This document shows positions 14,198 to 21,639 of a DNA stretch of 37,200 nucleotides, piece after piece. Source of the stretch: DASSWG01 sp041689995. GTDB lineage: Bacteria; Bacteroidota; Bacteroidia; Flavobacteriales; Flavobacteriaceae. The translations under genes and the position numbers were made by a program. The notes beneath the pieces were generated by a model. That model did no database searches, had not been told where the DNA came from, and saw nothing but the letters and a program-made list of their open reading frames with translations. Where the stretch lies: the NCBI GenBank assembly GCA_041689995.1, contig JBDNFD010000072.1:1-37200 (forward strand). The letters are read 5' to 3'. Position 1 is the first letter of the stretch; each line of letters opens with the position of its first letter.

Positions 14198-16831
14198 TCA
14201 GTTCAATCCTTCCAACCGTAAATTTATAGTTTCAATTTTTGCTTCCGCATCCGATTTTTTCTTGCGTTCAATTTCCACTACCTTTTCTGGGGCTCCCGCA
14301 AGAAAGCGTTCATTTGACAGCTTTTTCTCCACCGATTTTAGGAAACCTCGGTGGTATACTAACTCTTCATTCAGTTTCTCCCTTTCGACTTCAATATTAA
14401 TTGCGCCGGCCATCGGGATAAAATATTCATTTGAATTCACTCGAAAGGAAAGTGCTCCTTCCACCTGATTTTCTATATATTCGATTTTTGAAATATTTCC
14501 CAGTTTGGAAATGATAGAATCGAATTTTTTAGTCCTATTTTCCTTATTCAAAACCAAAAGTTCGATAGAATCACGAAATGAAATATTCTTTTCTTTGCGT
14601 ATGGTCCGGATTCCTGAAATTACTTCCGCAGCAATTTCAAAAGAAATAAGAAGTTCATTATCGAATTCCTTTTCCCTCGGCCATTTTGCAATAATTAAAG
14701 CTTCTTTGGGAGAACGTGGCGTTATATTCTGCCAAATTTCTTCCGTCAAAAACGGCATAAATGGATGAAGGATTTTTAGGTTTCCTTCCAGAATATGTAC
14801 TACTTCAACGTATGTTTTCCGATCTATGGAAGCTTGATAAACAGGCTTTATCATTTCCAAAAGCCAAGAACAAAAATCGTCCCAAAGCAGTTTATAGGTT
14901 GCCATCAGTGCGTCGGAAATTCGGTATTTACTGTAATTGTCCTCTATTTCAAGCAATGTTTTTTGCAATTTGGCTTCAAACCATTCCAAGGCAATTCTGG
15001 AACTTTCAGGTTGCGGAAGCTCGTCATCGACCTCCCAACCATTTATCAAACGAAAGGCGTTCCATATTTTATTCCCAAAACCTTTTCCTTGCTGACAAAG
15101 GCTTTCATCGAACATCAAATCATTCCCTGCGGCACTGCTCAACAGTAATCCGACACGTACCCCATCGGCGCTATAATCATTAATTAATTTTAAAGCATCG
15201 GGGGAATTCCCGAGGGATTTCGACATTTTTCGGCCTTCTTTGTCACGTACCAATCCGGTGAGATATACATTGTTGAAGGGTTTTTTACCCGTATATTCAA
15301 ATCCGGCGATGATCATCCGTGCTACCCAAAAAAACAAAATATCTGGTCCCGTGACCAAATCGTTGGTGGGATAATAATAGTTGAATTCAGCATTTTCAGG
15401 ATTTCTAATTCCGTCGAAAACGCTCATTGGCCATAACCAAGAAGAAAACCACGTGTCCAAAACATCTGCATCTTGTCTTAAATCGAAAAGTTTCAAATTT
15501 GCTTTTCCAGATTTCTCCCTGGCGATTTCCAACGCTTTTTCAATATTTTCCGCCACTGCAAAATCTTCCTTTCCATCACCATAATAGTAAGCTGGAATTC
15601 GCTGTCCCCACCACAGCTGTCTAGAAATATTCCAATCTCGGATGTTGTTCATCCAATGTGCATACGTATTTTTGAATTTCTTTGGGTACAACTTAATTTC
15701 CTTGGTTTCCAAAACCGCTTCAATGGCAGGTTTGGCCAATTCCTTCATGGACAAAAACCATTGATCGGACAAGCGTGGCTCAATGACAGCTTTCGTCCTT
15801 TCCGATGTACCGACTTTGTTCAAGTGGGTTTCGGTTTTCAACAAAAACCCATTCTCTTTTAATTCTTCCGCAAATTCCTTCCGAACCACAAAACGGTCTT
15901 TTCCTTGATAATGCAATCCAAAACTGTTCAAAGAGGCATCTTCATTAAAAATATCAATAACCTGCAAATCATGTTTATCCCCGAGATTTTTATCGTTCAC
16001 ATCGTGGGCAGGAGTAACCTTTAAGCAACCCGTGCCAAATTCCATATCGACATATTCATCTTCGATAATCGGAACAATTCTGTTGACAATTGGTACAACT
16101 GCGTTTTTTCCTTTCAAATGTTCAAAACGTAAATCGTTCGGATTGATGCAGATGGCCGTATCACCAAAAATGGTTTCCGGACGAGTTGTAGCGACAGTCA
16201 GTGTTTCTTCTGAATTTTGGATGGCATATTTTACAAAATACAATTTTCCATGTTGTTCTTCGTGAATGACCTCCTCGTCGGAAAGCGTAGTTTTTGCAAC
16301 CGGATCCCAATGAACCATGCGATGGCCACGATAGATCAATCCTTTGTTATATAAATCTACAAATGACAGAATGACCGATTCATACATTTGTTCTTCCATG
16401 GTAAATTTTGTGCGTTCCCAATCGCAGGAAGCTCCAAGTCGTTTGAGCTGCTTCAAAATTTGGCCACCATAATCGTTCGTCCATTGCCATGCATGCGCCA
16501 AAAACTCCTCACGGGACAAAGTGTTTTTTTCAATTCCTTCGGCTTTCAATTTGGCCACCACTTTGGCTTCTGTTGCAATGGAAGCATGATCGGTTCCAGG
16601 GACCCAACAAGCATTTAAACCTTTCAATCGCGCGCGCCTGATTAAAACATCCTGAATAGTGTTGTTCAGCATATGGCCCATATGTAAAATGCCGGTAACG
16701 TTTGGCGGAGGAATTACGATGGTGTAGGGCTGCCGATCATCGATCTCTGAATGAAAATATCCGTGGTCCTGCCAATACTTATACCATTTATTTTCAGATT
16801 GTTGCGCATTATATTGGGAAGCAATTGACAT
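14198..16831 (-). CDS. valS: Valyl-tRNA synthetase
   Basis: ValRS charges tRNA-Val and edits mischarged threonine. The protein is 877 residues, normal for the family. Motifs: class I HIGH box as NVTGILHMGHML, editing-domain region TTRPETIFGDTAI, and the KMSKS loop GRKMSKSLGN. The C-terminal ~65 residues form the tRNA-binding coiled coil (EREKLNEELVYHRGFLKSVE and following). The start is set at 16831 (MSIASQYNAQQSENKWYKYW); the frame stays open upstream to 17032, but that part overlaps the divergent gene and its promoter. A -7 box lies 30 bp upstream. Confidence 0.97.
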   Translation of the reverse strand: MSIASQYNAQQSENKWYKYWQDHGYFHSEIDDRQPYTIVIPPPNVTGILHMGHMLNNTIQDVLIRRARLKGLNACWVPGTDHASIATEAKVVAKLKAEGIEKNTLSREEFLAHAWQWTNDYGGQILKQLKRLGASCDWERTKFTMEEQMYESVILSFVDLYNKGLIYRGHRMVHWDPVAKTTLSDEEVIHEEQHGKLYFVKYAIQNSEETLTVATTRPETIFGDTAICINPNDLRFEHLKGKNAVVPIVNRIVPIIEDEYVDMEFGTGCLKVTPAHDVNDKNLGDKHDLQVIDIFNEDASLNSFGLHYQGKDRFVVRKEFAEELKENGFLLKTETHLNKVGTSERTKAVIEPRLSDQWFLSMKELAKPAIEAVLETKEIKLYPKKFKNTYAHWMNNIRDWNISRQLWWGQRIPAYYYGDGKEDFAVAENIEKALEIAREKSGKANLKLFDLRQDADVLDTWFSSWLWPMSVFDGIRNPENAEFNYYYPTNDLVTGPDILFFWVARMIIAGFEYTGKKPFNNVYLTGLVRDKEGRKMSKSLGNSPDALKLINDYSADGVRVGLLLSSAAGNDLMFDESLCQQGKGFGNKIWNAFRLINGWEVDDELPQPESSRIALEWFEAKLQKTLLEIEDNYSKYRISDALMATYKLLWDDFCSWLLEMIKPVYQASIDRKTYVEVVHILEGNLKILHPFMPFLTEEIWQNITPRSPKEALIIAKWPREKEFDNELLISFEIAAEVISGIRTIRKEKNISFRDSIELLVLNKENRTKKFDSIISKLGNISKIEYIENQVEGALSFRVNSNEYFIPMAGAINIEVEREKLNEELVYHRGFLKSVEKKLSNERFLAGAPEKVVEIERKKKSDAEAKIETINLRLEGLN

Positions 16832-16860
16832 ACTTTGGTCTGATTTTTGAAATAAGAAAA

Positions 16861-16868
16861 CAAAAGTA
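16861..16868 (-). promoter_or_regulatory. Putative -7 box of valS
   Basis: On the minus strand TACTTTTG matches TAnnTTTG, 29 bp before the valS start codon. It supports ATG 16831 as the start. Confidence 0.5.
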
Positions 16869-16915
16869 CTATATTCTATATTATTTTGAAGGCTTATTTG
16901 ATTTGTTCCCAATAA

Positions 16916-16947
16916 TTTTGAAAGGAGCATTTTAAAAACTATATTTA
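16916..16947 (+). promoter_or_regulatory. Putative promoter of the DUF1573 gene
   Basis: TTTTG (16916-16920) is followed after exactly 19 bp by TATATTTA (16940-16947), close to the Bacteroidota consensus TTTG-N19-TAnnTTTG with the last G replaced by A. The start codon lies 20 bp downstream. Confidence 0.65.
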
Positions 16948-16967
16948 CGAACCAAAAAACGTTAATC

Positions 16968-17345
16968 ATGAAAAAAATAGCAGCATTTCTCATTTTTCTT
17001 TGCATAGGATTTGCGGTCAATGCCCAAGCCAAAATGGAACTTAAATCGGATATGATCGATTATGGACAAATTCCATATGGAGGTGACGGCACACGAACTT
17101 TTATTTTTACCAACACTGGAAATGAACCTTTGGTCATTTCGCAGGTCAAATCTTCTTGTGGATGCACCGTTCCCACGAAACCCAAGGAACCAATTGCTCC
17201 AGGAGAAACTGGAAAAATTGATGTAAAATACGATACATCACGTCAAGGTCCTTTTCGGAAAATCATTACGGTTTATTCTAATTCCGTGGAAAATTCGACC
17301 CAACCTTTGCGTATAAAAGGTGAGGTTTTACCGAAAGAAAAATAA
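16968..17345 (+). CDS. Secreted DUF1573 protein
   Basis: A 125-residue exported protein. The signal peptide is MKKIAAFLIFLCIGFAVNAQA. The rest is a single immunoglobulin-like DUF1573 domain with the family hallmarks FIFTNTGNEPLVIS, SSCGCTVP (a Cys-Gly-Cys motif) and PIAPGETGKIDVKYD, ending RIKGEV. DUF1573 proteins are abundant in Bacteroidota and probably act in the periplasm or at the surface, but their function is not established. It is divergent from valS, with its own promoter and a terminator shared with the next gene. Confidence 0.93.
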   Translation: MKKIAAFLIFLCIGFAVNAQAKMELKSDMIDYGQIPYGGDGTRTFIFTNTGNEPLVISQVKSSCGCTVPTKPKEPIAPGETGKIDVKYDTSRQGPFRKIITVYSNSVENSTQPLRIKGEVLPKEK

Positions 17346-17364
17346 TAGTAATTATCTCCCCCAA

Positions 17365-17396
17365 AAAAAACCCTCATGTAAGATTGAGGGGTTTTT
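17365..17396. terminator. Bidirectional terminator
   Basis: CCCTCA (17371-17376) pairs with TGAGGG (17385-17390). It is flanked by an A-run on the left and GTTTTT on the right, so it serves both the DUF1573 gene (+) and the protease gene (-), whose stop codon is at 17395. Confidence 0.75.
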
Positions 17397-18735
17397 ACAT
17401 GAATTTACGCAAACGGAATTTTTTGGTCATTTTCGCACCATTTCTTTCAATTTCCAATTTAATCCTTTTACCCTCTTGAGACCTAAAAAGTTGGGACAAA
17501 TCGATGAGTGTATAATCACTTGCAGGTTTACCATTGATGACCAATAAAATATCGCCTTTTTTCAAACCAACTTCGGCGGCTGGCGATCCCGGCCGAACCG
17601 ATTCAATTTCCATTTTAGGGACAATCGTCAAAATTACCTTGTAAGGCGTTCTTGCGAAATTGTTCTCCGCATCAAATGAAATTTTAGGGTTCACTTCTCG
17701 CAGGAAAATATATCTGTAATCTTCCACAACTTGCATGCCGTCGTAGCGAAGAACCAATCCGCTCATATCATAATAAAAAGGATCGTTGAAAAAGCTGTTT
17801 GGTCGTAACAATAATCGGCTTTTCGGATAGTCAATCACAAGATCGAAACGCCTTAAAATTTCAGCACCAATCAATCCATCTTTCAGAGTAAATTCCTTAA
17901 AATCGCCCACCGCCAAACTGTCTGGGAAAGCCGCCGTAATATTTTTAAAAGTGAATTTACCGATGGAAAATGAAGGGATTTTACCTCGTCGTCCATAAAT
18001 ATGGCCACTTAATCCAGCTCCCAGAAAATCCACGAAATTCTTTTGTGGCACGGATATACTGTCATTTGGAAAAAACCAAAGTGCATCGCTCGCGCCGGTA
18101 TCAATCAACAGAGTGGTGTTCAGTAAATTATGCCCGAACATCGCTTGGGTTTCTAAATAAGGTTTTGCGTTGAAAAATTGCAAGGGCAAACTTTCCCATT
18201 TCTTGGGATTCCGATCATATTCCGAAGGTTCATGAAATTTTATAAATTCACGTTCATAATTCACCTCCACAACAAAATCCTTAAAAAAATCGTGGCCAAT
18301 AATTCCGTGAACCGGAATTCCTAATTGTAGCGAAATATTATTGTTCTGATCGAACACGAGATAAACGGACAGATTGTTGTTCACTGCCTTCCCGATCTGA
18401 ACATGGTTGTTAGCTGATCTATATGCCGTCATTATCTGACCTTGACCCAAACCTCTAAGTTGAACAGGTACTACATCAAATAATTCCAAGGAATCCCGAT
18501 TCTCCAAACTGAACAAAATGGTTTTCTCAACACCCGTATCGAGCAAAAACGAAAGTTCCACGCCGTTAATCTCCACCGGAACAATCATTAGGCCTTTCAC
18601 AAGTTGAAAATGAACCTTGTCCTTGGTGTCTTTTGATTCTTCAAATGAAAATTTTGATTGTGAGTAAAGGGATACGGTTGCAAAAAACAGCAAAAATACC
18701 ATATAAAAACCGTCTAATTTTCTAAGTGCATCCAT
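17395..18735 (-). CDS. Retropepsin-like aspartyl protease with C-terminal PDZ domain
   Basis: A 446-residue exported protein. The N-terminus has a basic start and a hydrophobic segment (GFYMVFLLFFATVSLYS). Two aspartyl-protease half-domains follow: the first with LSFLLDTGVEKTI (near residue 75), the second with TLLIDTGASDALW (near residue 215). Each has the D-T-G active-site triplet, so both catalytic Asp come from one chain. Residues ~350-446 are a PDZ domain (RPGSPAAEVGLKKGDILLVI). A frame reaching 18939 exists, but the extra part overlaps pnp and its terminator; ATG 18735 directly precedes the signal segment. The substrate is unknown; the domain order suggests periplasmic proteolysis. Confidence 0.86.
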   Translation of the reverse strand: MDALRKLDGFYMVFLLFFATVSLYSQSKFSFEESKDTKDKVHFQLVKGLMIVPVEINGVELSFLLDTGVEKTILFSLENRDSLELFDVVPVQLRGLGQGQIMTAYRSANNHVQIGKAVNNNLSVYLVFDQNNNISLQLGIPVHGIIGHDFFKDFVVEVNYEREFIKFHEPSEYDRNPKKWESLPLQFFNAKPYLETQAMFGHNLLNTTLLIDTGASDALWFFPNDSISVPQKNFVDFLGAGLSGHIYGRRGKIPSFSIGKFTFKNITAAFPDSLAVGDFKEFTLKDGLIGAEILRRFDLVIDYPKSRLLLRPNSFFNDPFYYDMSGLVLRYDGMQVVEDYRYIFLREVNPKISFDAENNFARTPYKVILTIVPKMEIESVRPGSPAAEVGLKKGDILLVINGKPASDYTLIDLSQLFRSQEGKRIKLEIERNGAKMTKKFRLRKFM

Positions 18736-18827
18736 TTCAGGACGGAAAATACAACAAAAGAAATTACGGAGACAATACTTTCCCTTACGGGATTCTATTC
18801 TAAATGTTGATTCACTTATGAAATTAA

Positions 18828-18850
18828 AAAAGCCCAATAAAGGGGCTTTT
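18828..18850 (-). terminator. Terminator of pnp
   Basis: AAAAGCCC (18828-18835) pairs with GGGCTTTT (18843-18850) around a 7-base loop, 21 bp past the pnp stop codon. A T-rich tail follows on the minus strand. Confidence 0.75.
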
Positions 18851-18871
18851 ACATAATGTTCAGAAAAAAAG

Positions 18872-21052
18872 TTAATCTCTTTTATCCCTATTTTCACGCG
18901 GTTTTCTTTCACCACGTTCTTCCCTTGGCTTGTTTTCACGCGGCGGACGTTCCATCAACGCTTTTCTGGAAACTTTCTCTTTTCGTGTCCGCGGATCGAT
19001 GCCCATATATTTCACATCAAACACATCGCCCATGTTCACCACATCGGTAACGTTCTCGGTACGATCCCAAGCAAGTTCGGAAATATGCAATAATACTTCG
19101 TTTCCGGGCGTGTCCAAATATTCCACAACCGCACCAAAATCAAGGATTTTAATAACCTTCACCTTATATGTTTCATCTCTTACTGGTTTAAAAGTGATCG
19201 CATCTATTTTTCGCAATACTGCATCGATGCCTTCCTGATCTGTTCCGAGAATTTCTACGATTCCTTGTTCATCCACTTCGTTAATTACGATGGTAGTTCC
19301 GGTCGCTTTTTGAAGTTCTTGAATAACTTTTCCACCAGGCCCGATCAATCCACCGATAAATTCGCCAGGAATTGTTCGGGTGATAATTTTCGGAGCGTAT
19401 GTTTTCACATTTTCATTTGGAGCAGAAATGGTTTCTTCAAGAATAGAAAGAATATGTAAACGTCCTTCCCTAGCCTGTTTCAATGCTTTCACCAAGATTT
19501 CATAAGAAAGTCCTTTTACTTTGATATCCATTTGGCAAGCGGTAATCCCATCTGCGGTTCCCGTGATTTTAAAATCCATATCACCCAAATGGTCTTCATC
19601 ACCTAAAATATCAGAAAGAACGGCAAATTCACTTCCTTTGGAAATTAATCCCATTGCAATTCCAGAAACTGGTTTTTTCAATTGGATCCCGGCATCCATC
19701 AACGCCATCGTTCCAGCGCAAACCGTAGCCATGGAAGAAGAACCATTAGATTCTAAAACTTCGGAAACTACACGAATTGTATATGGACATTCATCCGGAA
19801 TCATTCCTTTTAGTGCGCGTTGTGCCAAATTTCCGTGTCCAACTTCACGTCGAGAAGTTCCTCTGATCGGATAAGCTTCCCCTGTACTGAAAGGAGGGAA
19901 GTTATAATGTAAATAAAAAGTTTCCTCACCTTGATGTGTGGGCAAATCAATTTTGTTCGCTTCCCTGGAAGTTCCCAAAGTGACCGTAGCCAGAGCTTGG
20001 GTTTCACCTCGTGTAAAAATCGCCGAACCATGTGTGGATGGCAAATAATCGACTTCGCACCAAATTGGTCTGATTTCGTCTGTTTTCCGACCGTCCAAAC
20101 GAATGCCTTCTTTCAAGGTCAAATCGCGGATGGCCTCTTTTTGCGCATCTTTGTAATAACGGGAAACCAAATCGCCATTTTCTTCCAATTCTTCTTCGGA
20201 AAACATGGCTTTCACCTCATCCTTTACGACACCAAAAGCCTCTGTTCGTTCCTGTTTTGAACTTCCAGCTTGTGCAATATCATAAATCTTTTGATAGGTC
20301 GCGTCGAATACTTTCTTCTGCAAGTCTTCGTTATTGCGTTCCTTTTCATATTCACGATTCTCTTTTCTTCCGACCGCGTTCACCAACTTTTCTTGTGTGG
20401 CGCATTGGATTTTGATGGCTTCGTGTGCAAATTTGATTGCTTCGGCCATTTCTTCTTCTGAACATTCGTCCATTTCGCCTTCAACCATGGAAACGCTATC
20501 AGCGGAAGCACCAACCATAAGGTCCATATCCGCGTCTTTCAACTGCGTTCTGCTCGGGTTGATCACGAATTCCCCGTTAATTCGAGCCACGCGGACTTCT
20601 GAAATGGGGCATTCAAAAGGAATATCGGACAATTGAATGGCTGCTGAAGCTGCCAATCCGGCCAATGCATCGGGCATGACTTCTTCATCGTGTGACATCA
20701 ATTGGATCATCACTTGTGTTTCGTACTTATAATCCGAAGGAAATAACGGTCGAAGTACACGATCAACCATGCGCATAATGAGGATTTCCTCGTTACTCGG
20801 ACGTGCTTCCCGTTTGAAAAACCCTCCAGGATAACGCCCGGCAGCTGCGAATTTTTCGCGATAGTCCAAGGTCAATGGAAAAAAATCCATGGTGGTTGGT
20901 TTGTAGGAAGAAACAACGGTACAAAGCAACATCGCTTTTCCCATTTGAACCACTACGGAACCGTGAGCTTGTTTCGCCAATTTTCCGGTTTCGATAGAGA
21001 TTTCCCTACCGTCCCCTAAATCGATTACTTCTTTAAATACTTGTGGAATCAT
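18872..21052 (-). CDS. pnp: Polyribonucleotide nucleotidyltransferase (PNPase)
   Basis: PNPase degrades RNA from the 3' end by phosphorolysis and is a core of the bacterial degradosome. The 726-residue protein has two RNase PH domains, the second with SMATVCAGTMALMDAGI and the catalytic-type DEDHLGDMDFKITGT. The KH domain (IPGEFIGGLIGPGGKVI) starts near 560 and the S1 domain (YKVKVIKILDFGAVVEY to KVSRKAL) near 625. The last ~25 residues are an Arg/Glu-rich tail, likely an RNA- or partner-binding extension. rpsO lies upstream on the same strand, 198 bp away and with its own terminator, the usual rpsO-pnp order. Confidence 0.98.
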   Translation of the reverse strand: MIPQVFKEVIDLGDGREISIETGKLAKQAHGSVVVQMGKAMLLCTVVSSYKPTTMDFFPLTLDYREKFAAAGRYPGGFFKREARPSNEEILIMRMVDRVLRPLFPSDYKYETQVMIQLMSHDEEVMPDALAGLAASAAIQLSDIPFECPISEVRVARINGEFVINPSRTQLKDADMDLMVGASADSVSMVEGEMDECSEEEMAEAIKFAHEAIKIQCATQEKLVNAVGRKENREYEKERNNEDLQKKVFDATYQKIYDIAQAGSSKQERTEAFGVVKDEVKAMFSEEELEENGDLVSRYYKDAQKEAIRDLTLKEGIRLDGRKTDEIRPIWCEVDYLPSTHGSAIFTRGETQALATVTLGTSREANKIDLPTHQGEETFYLHYNFPPFSTGEAYPIRGTSRREVGHGNLAQRALKGMIPDECPYTIRVVSEVLESNGSSSMATVCAGTMALMDAGIQLKKPVSGIAMGLISKGSEFAVLSDILGDEDHLGDMDFKITGTADGITACQMDIKVKGLSYEILVKALKQAREGRLHILSILEETISAPNENVKTYAPKIITRTIPGEFIGGLIGPGGKVIQELQKATGTTIVINEVDEQGIVEILGTDQEGIDAVLRKIDAITFKPVRDETYKVKVIKILDFGAVVEYLDTPGNEVLLHISELAWDRTENVTDVVNMGDVFDVKYMGIDPRTRKEKVSRKALMERPPRENKPREERGERKPRENRDKRD

Positions 21053-21226
21053 AAATTTTTTAATTCTTAAAATTAAACAATGGTCTGCGCCTTTCTTGGG
21101 CGGTCAAGGTTGCGTTGTTGTTGTGTGTTGTGACCAATGAAAAACTTCCTTTTCCCCGAAATTAATTGAAAAAAAGGTGACAATTTTCACGAAAAATGTA
21201 TTTCAATTTTTCTATTTTATAAAAAA

Positions 21227-21243
21227 AGGGGCAAAAAGCCCCT
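21227..21243 (-). terminator. Intrinsic terminator of rpsO
   Basis: AGGGGC and GCCCCT form a perfect 6-bp stem around AAAAA, and on the minus strand the hairpin is followed by seven T residues. It is 8 bp past the rpsO stop codon, so pnp transcription must come from its own promoter or from read-through. Confidence 0.9.
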
Positions 21244-21250
21244 CTGAAAA

Positions 21251-21520
21251 TTATTTTCGCAAACCAAGTTCTTTGACGATGGCACGATATCGCAAGACAT
21301 CTTTCTTCATCAAATAATCAAGGAGGCTTCTCCTTTTCCCTACCAATTGTACCAACGAACGTTCAGAATTGAAATCTTTTTTGTTCGTTTTCAAATGTGC
21401 CGAAATGTGAGCTATGCGTTGTGTGAACAAAGCAATTTGGCCTTCGGAGGAACCAGTGTCATTTTTGTCCTTTCCGTGTTTGGCGAAAAGTTCATGTTTT
21501 TCTTCTTGTGTTAAATACAT
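21251..21520 (-). CDS. rpsO: 30S ribosomal protein S15
   Basis: S15 binds the central domain of 16S rRNA early in 30S assembly. The 89-residue protein has the family pattern: HGKDKNDTGSSEGQIALFTQRIAHISAHLKTNKKDF (residues ~15-50, given in two parts around the ALFTQRI helix) and LVGKRRSLLDYL, which carries the rRNA-binding helix. Its mRNA leader begins with a hairpin (21552-21566). It lies upstream of pnp as in many bacteria, but a strong terminator stands between them. Confidence 0.97.
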   Translation of the reverse strand: MYLTQEEKHELFAKHGKDKNDTGSSEGQIALFTQRIAHISAHLKTNKKDFNSERSLVQLVGKRRSLLDYLMKKDVLRYRAIVKELGLRK

Positions 21521-21551
21521 TCCAATATTATTTCAATGATTATTATGTATC

Positions 21552-21566
21552 GATAGATTTTCTATC
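21552..21566 (-). promoter_or_regulatory. Hairpin at the 5' end of the rpsO leader
   Basis: GATAGA and TCTATC form a perfect 6-bp stem with a 3-base loop. Given the -7 box just upstream, the stem would sit at the very 5' end of the transcript. S15 represses its own mRNA through leader structures in several phyla; a role here is conjecture. Confidence 0.35.
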
Positions 21567-21572
21567 AGGCGG

Positions 21573-21580
21573 CAAAGATA
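21573..21580 (-). promoter_or_regulatory. Putative -7 box of rpsO
   Basis: TATCTTTG on the minus strand matches TAnnTTTG, 53 bp before the rpsO start codon. Confidence 0.5.
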
Positions 21581-21639
21581 GTATTATTTTTTATAAAGCG
21601 TAAAAAAAGTTAATTAGGAAAAGCGTGATTTATTATAAT

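Noticed and set aside
16832..17032. N-terminal extension of valyl-tRNA synthetase
   Set aside because: The extra 67 residues overlap the divergent gene and both promoters and have no family similarity; ATG 16831 fits.
18736..18939. Longer N-terminus for the aspartyl protease
   Set aside because: It would run through the pnp terminator and into pnp; the signal peptide begins right after ATG 18735.
21053..21226. Riboswitch or small RNA between rpsO and pnp
   Set aside because: No conserved motif or strong hairpin apart from the rpsO terminator was found.
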